This document shows, one piece after another, positions 1-12,887 of a stretch of 64,000 nt of DNA (within the stretch, counting starts at the first letter, position 1; each line of letters begins with the position of its first letter). Origin of the DNA: Typha latifolia (lineage: Eukaryota; Streptophyta; Magnoliopsida; Poales; Typhaceae); assembly GCA_019914945.1 (NCBI GenBank), contig CM034102.1, positions 17,039,501-17,103,500 on the forward strand. Reading direction: 5' to 3'. The notes beneath the pieces were generated by a model. That model worked only from the letters and a program-made list of their open reading frames with translations. It was not told the origin of the DNA and made no database searches. A program made the position numbers and the translations under genes.

Positions 1-82
1 ATGAGCTGCATATATAGATTGTCTGAGCAGTCTACACATCCATATTTCTCATGCTCTTATGGATACCTGATATTTTCTGCAG

Positions 83-3000
83 AGCATTGGATATGCTAAT
101 TTAGCTAAACTTGATCCCCAGTATGGTCTTTGTAAGTTGGCTTTGCCTTCATATCATGTCTAGAATTATTTTTTTTAACTTCCACAGCATCAAACAAACA
201 TAACTAGAGATACTTTAGATGATGATGATGATTACCTCATTGGTCCTAGCAGATACAAGTGTTGTACCACCTCTCGTCTATGCTGTAATGGGGAGTTCGA
301 GAGAGTTAGCAATCGGTCCAGTTGCTGTTGTATCTCTGCTTCTGTCCTCCATGGTTCAGAAAGTAGTGGACCCAACTGTTGATCCTATTGCCTATACGAA
401 GCTGGTATTTACAGTAACACTTTTTGCCGGCATATTTCAAGCTTCTTTTGGATTGTTCAGGTGGATCCTCTTATCTTCCTTGATAGAGCTTTAGGATTCA
501 TTCAGTTGGCAGCTAATTTACTTGATTTCCTTGTTCTTGATTTCAGATTAGGATTCCTCGTGGACTTCCTCTCACATGCTGCAATCGTCGGTTTCATGGC
601 AGGAGCAGCTATTGTGATAGGAACACAGCAGCTGAAAGGACTTCTTGGGATCACTCACTTCACAAACAATACTGATGTGGTTTCTGTCACCAAGTCAGTC
701 TGGCTTGCAGTTCATCAACCTGTAGGTTATGTTAAACTGAAGACAGGAACATGTCTATAAAAAAGACCTTTTATACCAATGTCATCAGAACTGTGAAGCA
801 ACTATTACAAGTAAACTTGGATAATTTTTTTAAATTAAACAGTTATGAAGCTTGGTGTGTTTCTTAAGGTTTCTAGTACTCTATAGTTTATATAAACATC
901 AACCAGATCATAGATGAGATAAATCTCTTGTCTGATAAATATTTATCCTAGAACTGTGTGCTTTATGCCATCAGATTATATCTCAAAAACAACTTTCAAC
1001 TAACACTGTCTAACAAGTATTTCTATGTCTTCTTTGTTGATAGTGGCACCCAAACAATTTTCTCATTGGATGTTCATTCCTGATATTCATTCTTATTGCA
1101 AGATTCATGGTAAGAGTAGAAGACTCAAATCTTTCTCAGATTGAATTATCTTTTTATTTAATCTAATGTTATCAAAACATCCTATTATTAGGCCAGGAGG
1201 AATAAGAAGCTCTTCTGGTTGACTGCCATTGCCCCTCTTCTCTCTGTTATTCTGTCAACTCTTTTGGTCTTTGTGACAAGAGCTGACAAACATGGTGTTA
1301 AGATTATACAGCATGTAAATGGAGGGTTAAATCCAAATTCAGCTAAACAAATACAGCTAACAGGGCCATATTTAGGGGAGTGTGCAAAGATTGGTCTCAT
1401 TTGTGCAGTCATCGCTCTCACGGTTTATCCTCTCTCCATTAGTTTTTGTTCATAACTCATATCTTGGATGCATTTTTCTTTGATAAAATATCAATATGGA
1501 GTACTTTCAACATTTATGAGAAATTTGAAATGACATACATTTCAGGAGGCTATAGCTGTTGGACGATCTTTTGCCTCAATAAAAGGTTATCAACTTGATG
1601 GAAACAAGGAAATGATGGCAATGGGCTTCATGAATATTGCTGGATCTATATCCTCCTGCTATGTTGCAACAGGTAAATACGATGTTCAGAAAATGACAGA
1701 GTATGAAAATCTAGAAGAAAATTTTGTTGAAATGTGTCAGAATGCTATCTTCAAAGGGTCCACAGATAATACACGCTAACATAGTGTTTATAAATAAATT
1801 ACAGACTGGAGTTGATAAAAAAAAATTCAATCTTTTACTTCAGAGAAAGTAAAGCCTATCCAGAACAATGTCGGATTATTAGAAGTTCTCATAAAGAATG
1901 ACCAAAATACATGATTAATAAGATAAATCCAACAAAATTTTGATTGGTCAAGTTAATTTTCTGTCATAAACACACATATATGCCTATGCTTATAAACAAG
2001 AAGTATCTGTGCAGAACTAGTAATCAAATTACTCTTACTTATGCAAATCTTTTTCAGAATTGCATATGTTATCAGAAGCTAGATCAGAAATTCATGAATG
2101 AATGTCTTACAGTAAACAAACCAAAATAATTCTTCTCATTAAAGTGCAGTTGCACATATCAAATGAATAGCTAATATGTGATACTGTAAAGATCTACAGG
2201 CTCCTTTTCTCGAACAGCTGTAAACTTCAGTGCTGGGTGCAAAACAACAGTCTCGAACATTGTCATGTCCATCACAGTGATTATAGCCTTACAGCTGCTC
2301 ACAAGGTTCTTATACTACACTCCAGTGGCCATCCTTGCATCAATTATTCTCTCTGCCCTTCCTGGACTGATTGATATAAAAGAAGTTTGCAATATATGGC
2401 AAGTTGACAAGATGGACTTTCTCGCTTGCTCTGGAGCATTCCTAGGTGTTCTATTTGGATCAGTAGAAATTGGTCTTTTGGCAGCGGTATGATGGTTTGT
2501 TGTTATTTCAGTTAAAATGATACATTACTTAGTAGTGCATGACTTTATTTACCCTTCCCTGTAATAACAGAAGTACATATCCAGATGAAATGACTTAGTA
2601 GTTGTGATGACATGAAAATTCCCAGTCTTCTCGAGTATAAATTGTCACTATAAGACCCAAATACCTTTAACAATCATCTAATACTCACAGAACAATTCAG
2701 AGTTATCAGCCATCTATTGTCTTCTACAAACATTATTGCTTAAACGGCTCGCAATGTTGCAGGTAGTCATCTCCTTTGCCAAGGTCCTTATACTATCGCT
2801 ATTGCCTCATATAGAAATTCTTGGGAGAATACAAGGGACAGACATTTTCTGCAGCATGAGACAATATCCGGTGGCTTCTGGAACACCATGCTTACTGTTA
2901 ATCCGCATTGACTCATTCTTCCTTTGTTTCATGAATGCTAATTTCATCAGAGGAAGGTATGGGTAGGCTTAAGAATCCAAATAGAAAAAAATGTGATCAA

Positions 3001-3552
3001 TGATGATTTCTTACTATCCTGAAAATTAATCTTCAAATGTTTATCTTACAGTTACTAATTTGCTGCAGGATCATAAGTTTGATAAAAGAGAAATATGAGA
3101 CAGCTAAGGCAACAGAGAAAATTCAATCAGTGGTTATTGACATGTCAAGTAGGTTATCTAGCCTATAATATCCTTCTGAATTACTACTAAAGCATCAATT
3201 GTCTGATAAATATGTTTGACTGCAGATGTGATGAATATTGACACCTCAGGAATCACAGCACTTGGAGAAATACACGGTGAGTTGGTCTCACTTAGGATAC
3301 AGGTGAGCCCATCTACCACATAGTTGAATTAAAGTGAAAGAATTTATATCCTCTATGCATTTTGTGGATTCTCTGAAAATCTTGCTCTTATTTCGGCAGC
3401 TAGCTATTGCCAATCCTGCATGGGAGGTGATTAACAAGATGAAGTTGGCCAGGATTGTTCACAAGATTGGAGCAACATGGATCTTTCTCACAGTGGGTGA
3501 AGCAGTGGAAGCATGTCTAGGAGACAGGAAAGACAATTGCTTTGCTTGTTGA
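83..3552 (+). CDS. SULTR2;1: Sulfate transporter, SULTR2 group (5'-truncated by window)
   Basis: This is a proton-coupled sulfate transporter of the SLC26/SulP family, acting in the plasma membrane. Exons read: 83-131, 253-460, 547-721, 1044-1109, 1192-1422, 1546-1672, 2200-2486, 2763-2956, 3069-3148, 3226-3302 and 3400-3552. All joins are GT-AG and phase-consistent. The first visible exon carries the conserved [18 protein letters not shown] stretch, followed by membrane segments ([73 protein letters not shown]). A C-terminal STAS domain follows, with the IDTSGI motif in exon 3226-3302. The ending [18 protein letters not shown] is characteristic of the low-affinity SULTR2 group rather than SULTR1 or SULTR3. 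The cytosolic N-terminus and first membrane helices lie before position 1. [11 protein letters not shown] stretch (usually TPGVLIIRI) and a short Cys-containing tail look diverged, but no frame is broken. Group assignment is from memory of the family. Confidence 0.93.
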
Positions 3553-4676
3553 AAATTGAAAGTATCATCTGCTCTTTTTCACTCTCTCTTTTACCCCTTT
3601 CAAGTAAAACCATGGAAAAGAACCACTGAATTCACAGAATGTTGCTAAGGTGCTTGTATCAAAGTATCAAACACCTGGGAATAAAAGGTAACAACTTTTG
3701 GATGTAACTTTATTTGCAGTTCACTACCCGCTTCAAGACTCAGCTTTTATTATAGAAATTGAGGCGTGAAATGCCTCTGAGATAGAAATTCCCTTGGAAC
3801 TTTCTACACTAATCTTGTCACTTCATACAAAGTCCAATCTAAATCATTTCACTCAAAATAAGATGGTAAAGCAAGCAAAGAATAACAAAGAGAACCATAA
3901 AAGGTGTAAGCTAAATTTACCCTCGGATTCATCTGATGTAGAACTTACCCGACAGATCCATTCAAAGATAAGTATCAGAAGATCCAATTAAATGCCTTCA
4001 AAATCTTAAAGGAACAAGAATTTACAAGAGTAGAGTGGTGGAATCGCAATTAGCAAGATGTGAAGATACAACTCTAGAGAGATCAATATCAAGCAGTTCG
4101 TATCAATGCAAGATAACGTTTTGATAGCTTTGCCATGGAGATTGCAAGCAATCGCAAAGCGCAAGAGCAAATAAAATAATCTTTGACACAAAAACAGAAT
4201 GAGATTTTCCATAGTTCGCTTTCTAGGAGAGACGCGTTAGAGCCGGGTAAATCTTTTTACGTATTCAATTACGTAAAATCCACAAAATATACTAGAAAAA
4301 TCACGTTAGTCTACTCTTATGCAACAAAGTACATAAAATATTGCTATGATTGAAAAAGAACAAATCGCTGGCATCGCATCTGTTGTCCGGAGAATTACCT
4401 CAAGAAGAGGATACCAGATGGCAAAGAAGGTGAAGCGCCGGAAGGGAAGACGAAGATATCACAGGAGTTATTTTACAAAGACCCCCCTGCAAATACACTT
4501 ATACTAGATATATCCACAAACTAACCCCGCATTTTGCTTCTGGTATTATCTGCATAAACCTTGCATAATGTCGGGGTACTTATCAATATAACCAATAATA
4601 TAAGGGGCTATTTGCAAATACTATTATAGAGTTCCTTCTGAACCCTAGGACGACCTTTCCTCTGTTCCTGGCTGTG
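3553..4676. other. Intergenic: SULTR2 3' end and upstream region of the mini-DFRP gene
   Basis: No convincing coding exon is visible. The first part is presumably 3' UTR of the sulfate transporter. Around 4380-4480 the composition becomes GC-richer. On the minus strand this patch ends in CTTGAG followed by a GTAATT donor-like site near 4400, so a divergent non-coding transcript is conceivable but not shown. An AACCCTAG telo-box-like motif lies near 4641-4648, about 30 bases before the next start codon. Confidence 0.5.
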
Positions 4677-5557
4677 ATGGGCGCGGAAGAGGAGCAACAG
4701 CAGAGGGGAAACGGCGAAGAAGTCGGCTCCCGGCCCACACCTATCTCGGAGGCTCAATTCCTTTCCTGGAAACGCCGAAAGGTTCGACCTTTCAATCTCA
4801 TTCCTCTTCCTTATTGGATTTGGACTCTTGGGTCTCTTTAGATTGTTTACCTTTGCTGCATAGTTAATTCGTGTTCTATCGCAAGATTTTTTCTTTTCAA
4901 TGATTCAGTGATGAGTTATAGAAATATAGGTGATGGGTAATGGCCTTCCTTTTCTTTTCAATGATCTCTTGCGGTGTGAAAGTTCTACTTGTTCAATTGT
5001 CGGAAGAATTAAGAAGATCTAACATGAACCACCTCGAAATCTTATATATTGTACTATATACAGATTGCATTTATTCTTGCGTTTCTCAATTGTCATATCC
5101 CAGAGCTTTAAGATTATCCATGTCCGGATACGCATGACCAATAGAACCCCTATGATCTTTCTTAGTCATTTGCTTGTCCATAGGAGTTTCAAGCTGCCAT
5201 AGGAAACTTATTTTACCAAGGCAAAGCCTTTGCTCCTTGGCTGTAGCCCTATTCTTAAAACATCTAGTGCTCAATCACCCTATAATGGGTTTCTGTCTTA
5301 AGTAAAATCCCCTGTGGTTGTACAGATTAAGTTATGTTTTTTTCCCTTCTTTCACTTAGTTGATCTTGTCTAAATTATGAAATATAGAAGTTTGAGCAAA
5401 TTATGCTGCATTCTTCCAACAGGATGCTGACACATCAGCAAAAAAGGACGAAGCAGCTCGGAAACGCACGGAAGATATAGCTGCAGGAACAGTGCAAATG
5501 AATGGTCGTGAGCTTTTCCTCCATGAACCTTGGGTATTTGATAATTCTCGTTTCTAA
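4677..5557 (+). CDS. Small DFRP-like domain protein, 79 aa
   Basis: Two exons (4677-4781 and 5423-5557) join in phase 0 and encode 79 residues. After an acidic Gln/Glu-rich N-terminus comes RPTPISEAQFLSWKRRKDAD, then a basic helix and an AGTVQMNGRELFL segment, ending HEPWVFDNSRF. The pattern (PTP-x-S/T-xxx-F-L-x-W-K, a charged helix, then GRELFL) resembles the DFRP segment of ZC3H15 and RWDD1/Gir2, the partners that stabilise DRG-family GTPases in translation control. Here there is no CCCH zinc finger or RWD domain, so the protein is essentially the segment alone. The start is the first ATG after a telo-box-like AACCCTAG. Family placement is inference from motif resemblance. A conserved plant protein of unknown function is the alternative. 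Confidence 0.72.
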
Positions 5558-7441
5558 GGTTGCTGAGGTGAGTCAGATTGGAGAGAGTTAGCTTTCCTGG
5601 CAATTTTTGTGCTTCTGTTATCCTTTTATCTGTCCATTCTTTCTATGAAGTGTGTAAAAGAAGCTAGATCTAATGCAGATAAGTTCCTTCCAATAGTCTC
5701 TTGAGAACTTTGAGGAATTCATTTCACTGATGCTGTGCTAGTTTCTTGAGACTGTAACATGCTAGCATTTTGTTCCCAAATGCAACTGGATAAAGGAGCT
5801 TTGTCTCCTTAGCTATGAACCCTTGTTTTTCTTGATGAAACCGCGCACGGAAGAGAAAGACATACTAATGCATTCACTTGGTCTCTATGGCATATTCATC
5901 GCAAAAATAAGCTCCTTGAGAGTTATTGTTATTGTTCTGGAGTTATGAATTACTGCTTGAAGCAGAGTTGATGCTTTGAGAGGATGGATTAATGAGAAGG
6001 AAGAATAGTTAGTCAAGAGATCATGCTAGTTTAGTAATATGAGGAAAGCAAGTTCGTTGTACAATGGAGAAGTCTTACTGAAAAATTGCCTGAAGATATA
6101 GTACATGAGGAGCTATGTCATGACCAGATGAATAAATAATCTTAGCATGGATACTGTGAAATTATAATATTTTAATTATTCCTGGATAGGCTATAAAGAT
6201 CATCTTGGCATGGAGGGCTATTTACCTAGTTACCGCAAGCATGTAGAAGGACTATTACCACATAATAGGCACATCCCCGTGGTTACAGACCTAGAGCATT
6301 ATTGTCACACAGTGGATGAAGCTTCACAAAGATTCGCAACTGGTTTTCCTTCGTTTACTTTGTCTTTCTGGAAGATGCTAACATAATCTAAGTTATTTCT
6401 GCTTAATCTGCTGCTTTGTTTGGTTACTAACCTAGTTCCATGTTCAACAGGACACTAAATACTCAGTGCAAGATGGATGTTTTTCTGGAGATACTTGAGT
6501 AACAGACTACGGTTTGCACTTGGCAGGTTATGCAAGCTATAAATGGGAGAAAAGAGCTCAGAAATAAACATGGAAGAAATGAATCAGTCATTTATTTTTT
6601 ATTTTCGTCCAGTTTTATATGAGACTGTTTCCTATTTACTTGCCTGTTTACCAAACGTAAGCATGGTAGTTTCTGGACGAGACAATCTTTTGTATTGTTA
6701 TTTATGTTCCTCTTAAGATTTTTATAATACCAAACATCTGAAGGTACAATCTGTGAAGTTAGATATACTTCCCTTTTTCAGTGGTATATATGTTGTGTCC
6801 TTTTGTGAAGAGAGATACTCCATTGTGAAGTTTGGGCCGTGCTTGTTTGGCTTTTTGAGCCTTATGGAAGTAGGGACATGTTTGACTAATTCCCTGTAAG
6901 AAAATGGGAAGTCCAAACAAAAATAAACAAGCAACATCAGTAATTCCTCAAATACAAATTGAATTTGAATACATTGGGAAAGCCAATGTACTTTTGGTTT
7001 GGATTTCTTGTAGCAAGTTAGTTGTACATCCAACCATGTTAACAGGAACTGCAGCTGCTAATGAGTGAAATTGTTGAGAAACATGATATTCCCAGACAAC
7101 CAAACAAGGTAAATGCAATCTCATCACAAAGGACACTAAATCAAACAGGCAATATATAACTGTACATATATAACAACCTACACCTGAGATTCCAAATAGT
7201 TGAACTTACATGGCATCCACACCTTAGATTAAAACTACACCCAGATGTGAAACATTATAGTACATAGGATATGCATATGCTAGACTAGCAACATCAATAT
7301 GAAGGGGGGGAACAGGCCAAAAAGCTCCTTCCATCTTTTAAAGGCTTCAATATCCATACCTCTTAATTGACAGTACCTTTCCAATACATCAACAGTCTAA
7401 GATAAAATATGAACATAGCAAAGATCTTGGCATCTCCTCTC
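5558..7441. other. Intergenic between mini-DFRP gene and HIPP gene
   Basis: No coding exon can be supported. The left part is presumably 3' UTR of the mini-DFRP gene, and the stretch just before 7442 is 3' UTR of the minus-strand HIPP gene. The centre holds a MITE-like segment (separate entry). The remaining open frames are short, with no recognisable motif and no flanking splice logic. Confidence 0.5.
6837..7116. mobile_element. Possible non-autonomous hAT-like element (MITE)
   Basis: The left end reads CCGTGCTTGTTTGGCTTTTT and the right end ACAACCAAACAAGGTAAATG, so CTTGTTTGG faces CCAAACAAG as short imperfect terminal inverted repeats about 280 bases apart. The interior has no coding capacity. 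This arrangement is common in plant hAT-type MITEs. An 8-bp target-site duplication was not confirmed by eye. Confidence 0.35.
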
Positions 7442-7964
7442 TTACATAATGGAGCAGGCATTTGGGTTTTCATCATTGAACATGTTGGTCATCTGGTCTT
7501 CCTGCTTGTTACCTTGGTGTGAGATATTGACAGCCTCCACATTTCTGACATAACCTGGGGGTGCTTTCTTGTCATAGGCTCCTGCAGCATATGGATGGTC
7601 GACCAAGTTGTAAGCCACATAAGGCCAGATCTCTGCCTTCTTCCCTGTGGACTTGGCCCTCTTCAAGACTTTGTTTGGCTCCACGAACCCAGTGACTGTT
7701 ACCTTCTGCTGCTTTCTGTTTATATCCACAGATTGAACTCCTGAGGAGGCCATAAACAAGAATTAGAAACCAACTCTGAGTGCAGAGAATAAGAAAGGAG
7801 GAGTAGAGCAAACCTTTCATGGAAGAAAGAGCTTTCTTCACTTTGAGCTCACAGCCGTCACAGTCCATCCTGACCTTGAGCTCCACAGTCTGCAACTGTT
7901 TCCTCTTCTTGTGCTTGTGGGAACTGCCCAACAACCCAGAGAAATACTCCAAGGTGCCTCCCAT
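7442..7964 (-). CDS. Heavy-metal-associated isoprenylated plant protein (HIPP20/22-like)
   Basis: Two exons (7964-7814 and 7740-7442) encode 149 residues. The N-terminus MGGTLEYFSGLLG is typical of the HIPP20-22 subgroup. A basic HKHKKRKQ stretch precedes the heavy-metal-associated (HMA) domain, whose metal-binding MDCDGC motif supplies Cys35 and Cys38. The intron falls right after SSMKG, the conserved intron position of the family. The second half has KVTVTGFVEPNKVLKR, EIWPYVAYNLVDHPYAAGAYDKKAPPGYVR and the tail DENPNACSIM. The last four residues, CSIM, are a CaaX box expected to be farnesylated, giving membrane or nuclear association. Family members bind Cd, Zn or Cu and act in metal homeostasis and stress responses. 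The start is the ATG of the MGGTLEYFS motif. Confidence 0.96.
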
Positions 7965-10900
7965 GGTGGAAGAGGATACCTATCAAGAAAGGACTAATGG
8001 AGGGAGAAGAATAGAAGGTTTCTATGGGGGCAAACAACTTGCAAACCAGTGAAAGGATATATGGATCTTGGTATGGGGTTAGAGGGCACAGGGGAGCTGT
8101 ATTTTGTTCCTATGGAAATCACAGAAAGAAGTCTAATTATACCCAAGGTAAAACTCGAACGGGAACAGATATAATAACTAGAACCAGCAACGGAAGAATG
8201 ATAGGAAATAAGAATTTATACTGATCTCAATGTGGCTTTCCCTTGGAAGCTTCAAACTCGCATGCACTCTGGTGCTTAGGCAGAGAGTTATTGCTACCAT
8301 TTACTTGCTGTCCTATGCCCTCTTTATATAGGCCTCAAAAAAGCATAAGATATTATTGTGCAAAGACAAAAGAGCAGATAGATAAGGAAGAGAGGCACCG
8401 CTGTGGTATAAAACCCAAAAGGAAAGACCCTTGCATGCGACCTATTTTGTTGGCACTCAGGACTATGTACTATTAGATATTTTTCTGCAACAGTGGAGAT
8501 GAATACGTGAGCTATAAGGAAACTGCTGGCAAAGATTAAAACCTCTCTGGGATCAGCTTGGCCACTCATCTGAGTCCTGGATTGGAGCAAGCCATCAGAC
8601 AGACAATATAATTGATAGGTTTACAGGTGTCATTTGCCTTGTGGGCTTGTTGCTTCCCATTCACTGTTCCATTGATAGCTGTGTGCTCTGACTCTTCACT
8701 CTTCCATTGATGACTAAAAAACTATGCTGCCTTCTGAGTTGTGCTGCAGTTGTTAACCAAATTCTTACAACTAATGCCAGGTAAAAGAAATCTGTGATGC
8801 TACCAAAAAGCATTACATGCATCTAGAGAGAAGGCATATTAATAATTCCATCTCACTGATTTTTATTGCAGTTTGCTTTGCACTAAACAGCTCACTCTTC
8901 TTCAGATGCATCTGTGAATAGTTTATCTACCAAAGTGTTGTTGAACCAAAACGAAATTTGGACCCATCTGAGAGTTGTCATAATGATTGGGCGGTGCTGC
9001 TGAATAAATTTGGGCTGAGTAGTTGGCATATATCCTAGAACCAATTGGGGTGGCTAAGGTTTCAGAAACAGTCACATATGGAATAAAAATTAAAAACAGA
9101 ATTCACAAGAACTAACCACAGAAATACTTGCTAAAACTTGGCATCAGAGTTGTCATCAAGTATTAAATTGTTCATATTCTAGATTAAAAATATTTATTCA
9201 ATTTATTTCACACATAAGCTCAGTTATAATTTTATCCTTTATTTAACTTTTTTTAAAAAAATCCTCTTTCTTACCTCTCATCTATTTTCCACCTATTTTG
9301 CTAAGTTCTCCATCTATCTATTTTCTCTATCATATTATTCACATGTCATTTCTTACTTAAATCTAATGCATGCCTACAAGTATGTATTACATACCTAAGA
9401 ATACTTCAATTTAAATTATAAATTAAATTAAAAGTATTTGAAATAATTTTTTTATTTATACTTTAACTCAACTTTATGTCACATAAAAAATAACACTACT
9501 ATTTCAATTTACAACCAAATATCAAATTATACTATAGATTAAAAATGTTATTTTAAGAATAAATAGTTACTCTAGATTTCTTTTTCCCTTAAATTAACTG
9601 ACAAATTTTATATAGGATTATAGAACTGATGGTTAAGGTCCACACCCTGTTCATCTTGATTGACGGGAGGATAATTAGATAGAATGACAAGAACAACAGA
9701 GAGAGGTCGGCAATGTGAAAGTACAAAATAGTGACAAAGACCTCATACCAAACTTAAGGTAATTAATTGCCAAGTGCCTATCAGACACCAGTACAGAAAT
9801 GGACCACTAAGGAAAAGTGGAAGGGCCCTATCCATATGCAATAAGCAATTTATACAAGAAAAACTACCAATGTTCTCCAAATAGATATTTTCGCTATTCA
9901 AATTAAAGCTAGTTTCTGTTGTTCTGTCTCATGTCATTGTTAGGATTGCCCCTACAACAAAAGAAATTCAATTTGAAATCTATTGGCTGAAGCCACCAAT
10001 GTTGACATTGTGGTTAACACGAACTTTGTTGCGATATTGGAGAGACAGGAGAAAGAAGGAAGCTTCACTTTTTATAAAGATATGGAGCTTTCTCACTGTG
10101 CAGAGAAGGTGGTGGTGGGGATATCTATACCACTCATTTCCATTGAAGAATTATTGCTGCAGAGCAACTCCACAATGTGGGCCTATGCATGCTTCAAAGA
10201 CAGGGAAAGAAAACAAACCAGGAGCAAAGTGTACAGTAAGGGTAGCAATTCAGATTTGTCACTTGATCAGTGGAAGTGACCTGTACTTTGCCTGTATTTG
10301 GATGATTGAGTAAATCAGTAGACAGGTTAGATAAATTAGTGAAGGGCCTAGAAAGTTAGAAACATCAATCTATGACCATTTCTCAGAGGTAAAAAAGAAA
10401 TATCAATCTATGACCATTTCCCAGAGATGCTTCAGGTGTTCTGCAGCTCAGACAAAAATCATCTTATATGTCTTGACCCTGATCCAGTAAATATGCAGAA
10501 CAATCAAAATTATGCAGACAAGGTAACAAGCTCAAGAGAAGAGAAGAGAAGAACAAATATATAGATTATTGATAACGCAATTGTAAATAAATCACAAATA
10601 ACAGGTGTCAATCTTTTCTTACAAAGATTTACAGAATTGAGTTGTTGATTTATTTTTGCATGCTTTGAAAAGTATCCATGAGGAAAAGACGATAGCATCA
10701 AGTCGAAGTATGAATGCATAAAGCCTATCTATGTTTCAGCTCTATTTATCAAATGCTTCTTGAGCAAGATGAGCTCATGAAAACTGAGGAGCAATATCAC
10801 TTGTAAACAGAGAAACTTCCAACCCTTCCCAAGTTTAGAAGGATAAAAGAGACTAGAGGGCGGTGATGAAAATGAGGTGCAGATGTTGAAGGAAAATCAA

Positions 10901-12380
10901 TGCACTGAACTTCATAACTTCAATTCAGCTAATAAAAGATTCAGCTAATATTGATGTTTTTACTAGGCTACAAGAAAACTAGTATAGCTTAGTAGTAATA
11001 AAGTACTTCAAACTTGATGTGATATGCTTATTAAGCACACTTTAGAGTAGTCATCTCTCGTATTAATCTAGCATTTACTTGCATTGGAAATTAACGAACA
11101 GATGGTTTCAGTAACAAGAGTCTTACAAGGCTAAATCCAGTCTTGAGATACATCATTTCATGCCACAAGGCAGATCCTAAAGAGTGAAAAGCTAGTATTA
11201 AGCTTGATTGTAGACTTCATAAATTTTCTTAGCAGCAGCTCTAGTTCCATGCTCTATTGCTCTTACATCATAAGGTCATGTAAGCATGGCTATATTCCTA
11301 TTCAGATAAAGGGCTACAAAATGAAGCTTTCTATTGTGCCCCTTTGCCAGTATGAGCACAAAATGTAGATTCTCCTAATTGCAATCTCCGTGCCAAAGTA
11401 ATGTGGGAAAAAGGATCAAGTACTTCAAGAGGCTCACTGCTACCTTCATAAGATCAAGTAGTAAATGATAATAGGAAACATACGTTTTTCATCATTTTTA
11501 TAGTAGAGAGGGCAACCTGCAAACAGAGATTGGATTTCGACAAGGAAACATTGGGCTGTTTGCTTTCATTGCTACCAACCAGAAATATTTCAATGAGTCA
11601 AATACTTCTCTAGAAAATCACAATGAGTGGAAGCACTAGCAAGCTGCTCATAACAATTAGTACCCTTCAACCACAATTGCGAAAACCAAGTTTGCGCATT
11701 GTGTCCTCTAGTCAATATCTGCAAACTGGAACACCAATAAGGCATTATGCATGGAATGCTCGTTCATCTATGAAATGGAGTTTTTATCACAAAAAAGCTC
11801 ATTTGCAACTTGAAGACTGAACATACTCTAAAATCCCATTGTCAAGTTCAAATGACCATATCTAGTTATCTTTTGATAAATGTTGCAATGTCTGAAGAGC
11901 AAATGGCATTTATGAAGCTGCAAACTTTGATTCTTGAAAAAGGGAAAAACTGTATAATTCAAGCCAAAATGAGTTCCAAACTAAATTAACCAGCAAAAGT
12001 GGAACCATCCACAGAGAACCAGACCTCCTCTAATTATGAATATATGACCTCAGTAAGTAGATCACGACCTTCATTGTCCCGACTATTCCTAGTTATCACT
12101 AAACTGAGAAATCATGCACATACAGAAAACAATTGCGAAATAGAAAAACAGGTGAGTTGCTCATACTAAATTACGAGATAATTTAACAAAAATAGAGGAT
12201 AGAATCCTATTCAGCATTACGAAAGAGTTCCGCAACAAGATGGAAATTGTATTGCTGAATTCAATGCAAAGTAAGTGAAAATGATCCAGTGATATTCAAG
12301 TACTCAGGAAATGATCCAAAAAAAAAAAAAACATATTTTTGTAAAGGAAAAGCTACGAAGGCGGGATCTTTACTACTCCT
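7965..12380. other. Long gene-poor spacer between HIPP and bL12m genes
   Basis: About 7965-8300 is the presumed promoter and 5' leader of the minus-strand HIPP gene. The interval 9160-9600 is strongly AT-rich. Several open frames of 60-100 codons exist (for example 9983-10279 and 11623-11820), but none has a recognised domain, and the 9983 frame starts without ATG. The last part before 12381 is presumably the 3' UTR of the bL12m gene. No tRNA or other RNA gene was seen. Confidence 0.5.
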
Positions 12381-12887
12381 TCACTCCAGGACGACAGTGG
12401 CGCCGACCTCCTTGAGCTTTGCGGCGATTGCCTCGGCCTCTTCCTTGGGTACGCCCTTCTTGAGAATCACCGGGGTCTTCTCCACCATCTCCTTGGCCTC
12501 CTTGAGCCCCAAATCAGTAAAAGTCCTCACCTCCTTGATCACCTTGATCTTGGCGGCGGCGTCGAATTTATCCAGTTTGATATCGAATGCCGTCTTTTCC
12601 TTCACCTCCTCCTCGCCGGCGCCGGCTGCTGCCCCCTCCGCCGCCGCGGCGGACGCAGGGAGCCCGCTAGAGGAAGGGATGTTGAGGCCTAGCCTAAGGC
12701 GGAAGAGAGTAGAGTAGTCCTCGCGCTCGGAGTCCGTGAGGGAAAGGAGCTCGTCCGCGATGCGGTTTAGCTTCTGGGAGCGGGGTTCGGCGGCGGCGGC
12801 GCCGGAGGAAAAGGGGAGGGATGAGGAAGAGGGGAGGAGGAAGCGGAGGAGGGAGCGGGGAGGGATTTTGGAGGATAAAAGGGGCAT
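12381..12887 (-). CDS. Mitochondrial large-subunit ribosomal protein bL12m (L7/L12)
   Basis: A single-exon gene of 168 residues. The N-terminus ([20 protein letters not shown]) is rich in Ser, Arg and Leu without acidic residues, as expected of a mitochondrial presequence. Next comes the dimerisation region ([20 protein letters not shown]), an Ala/Gly-rich hinge, and the C-terminal factor-binding domain from about residue 98. That domain contains [40 protein letters not shown] and the end [10 protein letters not shown]. The [21 protein letters not shown] wording fits the plant mitochondrial rather than the plastid paralogue. L12 dimers form the ribosomal stalk that recruits translation GTPases. 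The 5' side faces the Acinus gene across a divergent spacer, with a telo-box about 30 bases upstream of the start codon. Confidence 0.94.
   Translation of the reverse strand: MPLLSSKIPPRSLLRFLLPSSSSLPFSSGAAAAEPRSQKLNRIADELLSLTDSEREDYSTLFRLRLGLNIPSSSGLPASAAAAEGAAAGAGEEEVKEKTAFDIKLDKFDAAAKIKVIKEVRTFTDLGLKEAKEMVEKTPVILKKGVPKEEAEAIAAKLKEVGATVVLE

Noticed and set aside
8324..8590. 88-codon minus-strand frame upstream of the HIPP gene
   Set aside because: No family resemblance; lies in the promoter and leader region of the HIPP gene.
9983..10279. Open frame of 98 codons on the plus strand
   Set aside because: It begins without ATG, has no recognisable motif, and overlaps another equally long frame. 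No splice signals suggest that it belongs to a larger gene.
11200..11440. Minus-strand stretches without stops, for example one ending GTRAAAKKIYEVYNQA before a TAA
   Set aside because: They look protein-like by eye but are only 25-35 codons, lie in inconsistent frames without a clear splice pair, and match no family I know.
11623..11820. 65-codon plus-strand frame with a Ser/Leu-rich, transit-peptide-like start (MSGSTSKLLITISTLQPQ)
   Set aside because: No homologue recognised, no promoter or conserved motif, and length within chance expectation. Kept out of the gene list but could be tested by RNA-seq.
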